Shown piece by piece: positions 60,607-64,000 of a DNA stretch of 64,000 nt (position 1 is its first letter; each line of letters starts with the position of its first letter). A program made the position numbers and the translations under genes. The notes under the pieces were generated by a model that saw nothing but the letters and a program-made list of their open reading frames with translations, was not told where the DNA came from and ran no database searches. This DNA comes from Flavobacteriales bacterium (lineage in GTDB: Bacteria > Bacteroidota > Bacteroidia > CAIKAF01): assembly GCA_025451235.1 (NCBI GenBank), contig JANWKT010000034.1:1-64000 (forward strand), given 5' to 3'.

Positions 60607-60981
60607 TTACTTAACTTCAACTTCAGCTCCCGCCTCTGTTAATTGTGTTTTTATTGATTCAGCTTCTTCTTTAGAAACTCCCTCCTTGATAGGTTTTGGA
60701 GCTCCGTCAACTAAGTCTTTAGCTTCTTTCAAACCTAAACCTGTAATGTCTTTTACAACTTTTACAACGCCTAGTTTATTTCCACCTGCTGCGGTAAGAA
60801 TAACATCAAAAGAAGTTTTTGCTTCAGCGGCATCACCACCGGTTGCGCCACCGCCACCAGCTACAACTACTGCTGCAGCAGGCTCAATGCCGTACTCTTC
60901 TTTTAAGATAGTAGCAAGTTCGTTAACTTCCTTTACGGTTAGGTTAACCAATGCTTCTGCTAATTCTTTAACTTCTGCCAT
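60607..60981 (-). CDS. rplL: 50S ribosomal protein L7/L12
   Basis: [57 protein letters not shown]. Confidence 0.99.
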   Translation of the reverse strand: MAEVKELAEALVNLTVKEVNELATILKEEYGIEPAAAVVVAGGGGATGGDAAEAKTSFDVILTAAGGNKLGVVKVVKDITGLGLKEAKDLVDGAPKPIKEGVSKEEAESIKTQLTEAGAEVEVK

Positions 60982-61062
60982 TTTTATTGAATTTATAAGG
61001 TGTTACAATTATTAATATTTCGTTTATGCCACGCCTAGGCGGGGACTTTTTTAGTCCTGCAA

Positions 61063-61560
61063 TTATGCAGCTTCCTCTTTCATTTTATCCTGATTAAGTA
61101 AAGCTGAAATAACATTTCTTGCAGGAGATTGAAGTAAGCCGATAATATCGCCGATCATTTCTTCCTTGCTCTTCATAGCAGCAAGAGAATCCAATTGATT
61201 CGCACCTAAATAACAATCAGCATTGATATATGCCCCTTTTAATGTAAGGAATTTGTTTTTAGCGCTAAAATCTTTGATCACTTTCGCCGGAACATTACCG
61301 ATTTCTGCAAACATTACTGCGGTAGTACCATGTAAAGCGTCGAACAACGGAGTAAATTCCTTTCCGGATTTTTCCATTGCTTTCTTCAATAAGGTATTTT
61401 TAACCACTCGTAACTGAATGTTCTTTTCAAAACAAGTTCTTCTTAAGGTATTGGTTGATTCAACAGTCATACCTTGGGTATCTGCCAAATAAACTATATT
61501 CTTAGCTTGAAGAACAGTTGTAAGATCATCAATTACCTGATTTTTTTCTTCTCTTGTCAT
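61063..61560 (-). CDS. rplJ: 50S ribosomal protein L10
   Basis: ORF; MTREEKNQVIDDLTTVLQAKNIVYLADTQGMTVESTNTLRR. Confidence 0.97.
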   Translation of the reverse strand: MTREEKNQVIDDLTTVLQAKNIVYLADTQGMTVESTNTLRRTCFEKNIQLRVVKNTLLKKAMEKSGKEFTPLFDALHGTTAVMFAEIGNVPAKVIKDFSAKNKFLTLKGAYINADCYLGANQLDSLAAMKSKEEMIGDIIGLLQSPARNVISALLNQDKMKEEAA

Positions 61561-61578
61561 TGCTTTCAATTAATTAGA

Positions 61579-62271
61579 TTAAACCAGGCTTTTTGTTTCG
61601 ATTTTGATACCAGGGCTCATGGTCGAAGACATATTTATACTTTTAATGTAAGTACCTTTTGAAGAAGATGGTTTGAGTTTTTGAATTGTTGCTAAAAACT
61701 CTTTTGCATTTTCTTCAATTTTCTTGGCATCAAAAGAAACTCTTCCAATGGTAGAATGGATAATTCCGAATTTGTCTACTTTGAAATCGATCTTTCCTGC
61801 TTTTGTTTCTTCAACCGCTTTGCCTACCTCCATGGTGACAGTACCTGTTTTAGGATTCGGCATCAAACCACGAGGGCCTAATACTCTACCTAAAGCACCT
61901 ACCTTACCCATAACAGATGGAGTGGTAATGATTACATCTATATCGGTCCAACCGCCTTTGATTTTCTCGATATAGTCATCCAGACCAACATGATCGGCTC
62001 CGGCTGCTTTTGCTTCTTCCACCTTATCTGGTGTACAAAGTACTAACACCCTTACGCTTTTACCGATTCCGTGAGGAAGCTTCACTGAACCGCGAACCAT
62101 TTGGTCGGCTTTTCTTGGGTCAACACCCAATCGTACTGCCATGTCAACAGATGCATCGAACTTGGTAAAAGTAATTTCTTTTACAAGCTGTGAAGCTTCT
62201 GCAAGCTCGTAGTACTTGTTGGCATCAACCTTGGCAACTGACGCCTTTGTGTTTTTTGTTAATGTTGCCAT
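61579..62271 (-). CDS. rplA: 50S ribosomal protein L1
   Basis: [27 protein letters not shown]...[18 protein letters not shown]. Confidence 0.99.
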   Translation of the reverse strand: MATLTKNTKASVAKVDANKYYELAEASQLVKEITFTKFDASVDMAVRLGVDPRKADQMVRGSVKLPHGIGKSVRVLVLCTPDKVEEAKAAGADHVGLDDYIEKIKGGWTDIDVIITTPSVMGKVGALGRVLGPRGLMPNPKTGTVTMEVGKAVEETKAGKIDFKVDKFGIIHSTIGRVSFDAKKIEENAKEFLATIQKLKPSSSKGTYIKSINMSSTMSPGIKIETKSLV

Positions 62272-62286
62272 TTTTCTTTGTTTGTT

Positions 62287-62727
62287 TTACGAATTTGGAA
62301 ATTCTCCCTCTACTGTAATACCCATGCTACGTGCTGTTCCTGCTACCATTTTCATGGCAGATTCTACTTTGAAACAGTTGAGGTCTGACATTTTAGCATT
62401 GGCAATTTCTTTTACTTTATCCCAAGTAATACTTCCCACTTTTTTACGATTCGATTCTGCTGAACCTGACTGTAATTTAAGGGCCTCCTTTAGCATAATA
62501 GCTACCGGTGGTTGCTTGATAATAAAGTCGAATGATTTATCTGCATAAACTGTAATAACAACCGGCAATACCTTACCCTGCAAATCTTGGGTACGAGCAT
62601 TGAATTGTTTACAGAATTCCATAATATTTACTCCTTTGGATCCTAACGCTGGTCCAATAGGTGGTGAAGGATTTGCTTGTCCTCCTTTGCACTGTAGCTT
62701 AATAAAGCCTGTAACTTCTTTTGCCAT
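62287..62727 (-). CDS. rplK: 50S ribosomal protein L11
   Basis: [42 protein letters not shown]. Confidence 0.99.
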   Translation of the reverse strand: MAKEVTGFIKLQCKGGQANPSPPIGPALGSKGVNIMEFCKQFNARTQDLQGKVLPVVITVYADKSFDFIIKQPPVAIMLKEALKLQSGSAESNRKKVGSITWDKVKEIANAKMSDLNCFKVESAMKMVAGTARSMGITVEGEFPNS

Positions 62728-62745
62728 CTTTAATCTCTAATAATA

Positions 62746-63294
62746 TTAAACTTCTTTCTCTACTTGCATATAACTAAGTTCAACGGGAGTTTTTCTTCCG
62801 AAGATCTTAACCGTTACTTTCAATTTTTTCTTCTCTTCATTGATCTCTTCAATCACTCCACTGAAGTTATTGAATGGACCATCAATTACTTTTACACTTT
62901 CACCCACGATAAACGGAATATTGATCTCTTCATCTCTATCTGCCATCTCATCCACTTTACCCAATATCCTATTTACTTCCTGCTGGCTTAATGGAACCGG
63001 ATTTCCTCCTTTGGATCCCAACCATCCAATTACCCCAGTAACATTATCAATGATATGAGGTAATTCTCCAATCAAAGCTGCTTCTATCAGAATATATCCA
63101 GGAAAAAGCGATTTCTCTTTGCTTACTTTTTTCCCTTTTCTTATCTGATAGATCTTTTCAGTAGGAATTAAAATCTGAGACACATAATCATCCAGCTTAT
63201 TCCGACGCACTTCGGCCTCGATATAAGATTTTATCTTCTTCTCCTGGCCGCTAATAGCTCTAACCACATACCATTTTTTTGTTGTATCAGCCAT
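62746..63294 (-). CDS. nusG: Transcription termination/antitermination protein NusG
   Basis: [26 protein letters not shown]...FPGYILIEA...[19 protein letters not shown]. Confidence 0.98.
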   Translation of the reverse strand: MADTTKKWYVVRAISGQEKKIKSYIEAEVRRNKLDDYVSQILIPTEKIYQIRKGKKVSKEKSLFPGYILIEAALIGELPHIIDNVTGVIGWLGSKGGNPVPLSQQEVNRILGKVDEMADRDEEINIPFIVGESVKVIDGPFNNFSGVIEEINEEKKKLKVTVKIFGRKTPVELSYMQVEKEV

Positions 63295-63303
63295 AATTCC
63301 TTT

Positions 63304-63495
63304 TTAGAAAAGAGTGTTATATAAAAATTTCATCCCTTTGCTGAATGCAGAGTCCATAATAAATACGACCAATGCGATCAAAAGAGATGCAATCAATACC
63401 ACAACGGCACTGCCTTGTAATTCGCTCCAGGTTGGCCAAGTTACCTTGTGCATCAACTCATTGTAGCTTTCTTTTATATAATTAATTATTTTCAC
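63304..63495 (-). CDS. secE: Preprotein translocase subunit SecE
   Basis: ORF; YIKESYNELMHKVTWPTWSELQGSAVVVLIASLLIALVVFIMD; between nusG and tRNA-Trp. Confidence 0.95.
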   Translation of the reverse strand: MKIINYIKESYNELMHKVTWPTWSELQGSAVVVLIASLLIALVVFIMDSAFSKGMKFLYNTLF

Positions 63496-63520
63496 TTTTC
63501 AATCATTCTTTTTTTTTACG

Positions 63521-63591
63521 CACAGGTGGAGAGATTCGAACTCCCATCAATGGTTTTGGAGACCACTATTCTACCCTTGAACTACACCTGT
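63521..63591 (-). tRNA. tRNA-Trp (anticodon CCA)
   Basis: acceptor stem ACAGGTG/CACCTGT, anticodon loop CTCCAAA, TTCGAAT T-loop; 3' CCA not encoded. Confidence 0.97.
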
Positions 63592-63608
63592 TTTTATAAA
63601 CGGATGTA

Positions 63609-63628
63609 TCCTGACGGTACCGTCAGGA
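63609..63628. repeat. 20-bp perfect palindrome between tuf and tRNA-Trp
   Basis: TCCTGACGGTACCGTCAGGA. Confidence 0.93.
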
Positions 63629-63651
63629 CACTTTCCATTTGTTTATTTTTA

Positions 63652-64000
63652 TTAAGCAATAATATTCGTAACCTGGCCAGCACCAACGGTTCTGCCACCC
63701 TCACGGATAGCGAAACGAAGACCCTTATCCATAGCTACCGGTACAATCAACTTTACAGTGATTGTAACGTTATCACCTGGCATTACCATTTCTCTACCTT
63801 CTGGTAACGTAATTTCTCCTGTTACGTCAGTGGTGCGGAAATAGAACTGAGGACGATACTTATTATGGAAAGGAGTGTGGCGACCACCTTCTTCTTTTTT
63901 CAATACATAGATCTCCGCTTGGAAATCAGTATGTGGAGTGATGGATCCAGGTTTAGCAATTACCATACCTCTGCGGATATCTTTTTTATCGATACCACGA
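63652..64000 (-). CDS. tuf: Elongation factor Tu, C-terminal part (runs off window end)
   Basis: [61 protein letters not shown]; open to the window edge. Confidence 0.98.
   Translation of the reverse strand, partial: RGIDKKDIRRGMVIAKPGSITPHTDFQAEIYVLKKEEGGRHTPFHNKYRPQFYFRTTDVTGEITLPEGREMVMPGDNVTITVKLIVPVAMDKGLRFAIREGGRTVGAGQVTNIIA

Noticed and set aside
63448-63807. Plus-strand ORF of 119 aa
   Set aside because: It runs antisense through secE, tRNA-Trp and tuf; a chance ORF.

Overview
64 kb from a Bacteroidota genome: AT-rich, with T9SS sorting domains, TAnnTTTG -7 boxes and a tuf-tRNA-Trp-secE-nusG-rplKAJL-rpoBC locus. (1) 1-5.85 kb: same-strand accessory genes (DUF1428, TPR, two T9SS-sorted proteins, WG-repeat) separated by related hairpin-forming intergenic repeats that resemble integron attC sites; one copy is split by five tandem 26-bp units. 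(2) 7.9-31.1 kb: a stress-type island (two UspA proteins, Hsp20, BON, TauE/SafE, DoxX, NptA-like, CoA-transferase, SDRs, L,D-transpeptidase, ChaN, lipoproteins) around a PAS histidine kinase and a receiver-CRP/FNR fusion regulator. Reading the intergenic regions, I found 15 copies of a TGA-N6-TCA palindrome (consensus about TGATCnncATCA). Each lies upstream of a gene, with its centre 33 bp (one case 32 bp) from the centre of a TAnnTTTG-like -7 box in the right orientation, plus two degenerate copies at the same spacing. This looks like an autoregulated local regulon of the REC-CRP protein and is the main discovery candidate. (3) 31-51.5 kb: mixed metabolic and surface genes (CHAD, ankyrin, FAD oxidoreductase + Rieske pair, desaturases, CocE-like hydrolase, Ppa, BatA-like, dihydroorotase, a large T9SS/PKD/SprB-repeat protein) with several palindromic elements, one of them inside a CDS. 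(4) 51.9-64 kb: transcription/translation operon, with a possible attenuator between rplL and rpoB. No rRNA, CRISPR array, transposase or integrase was seen.
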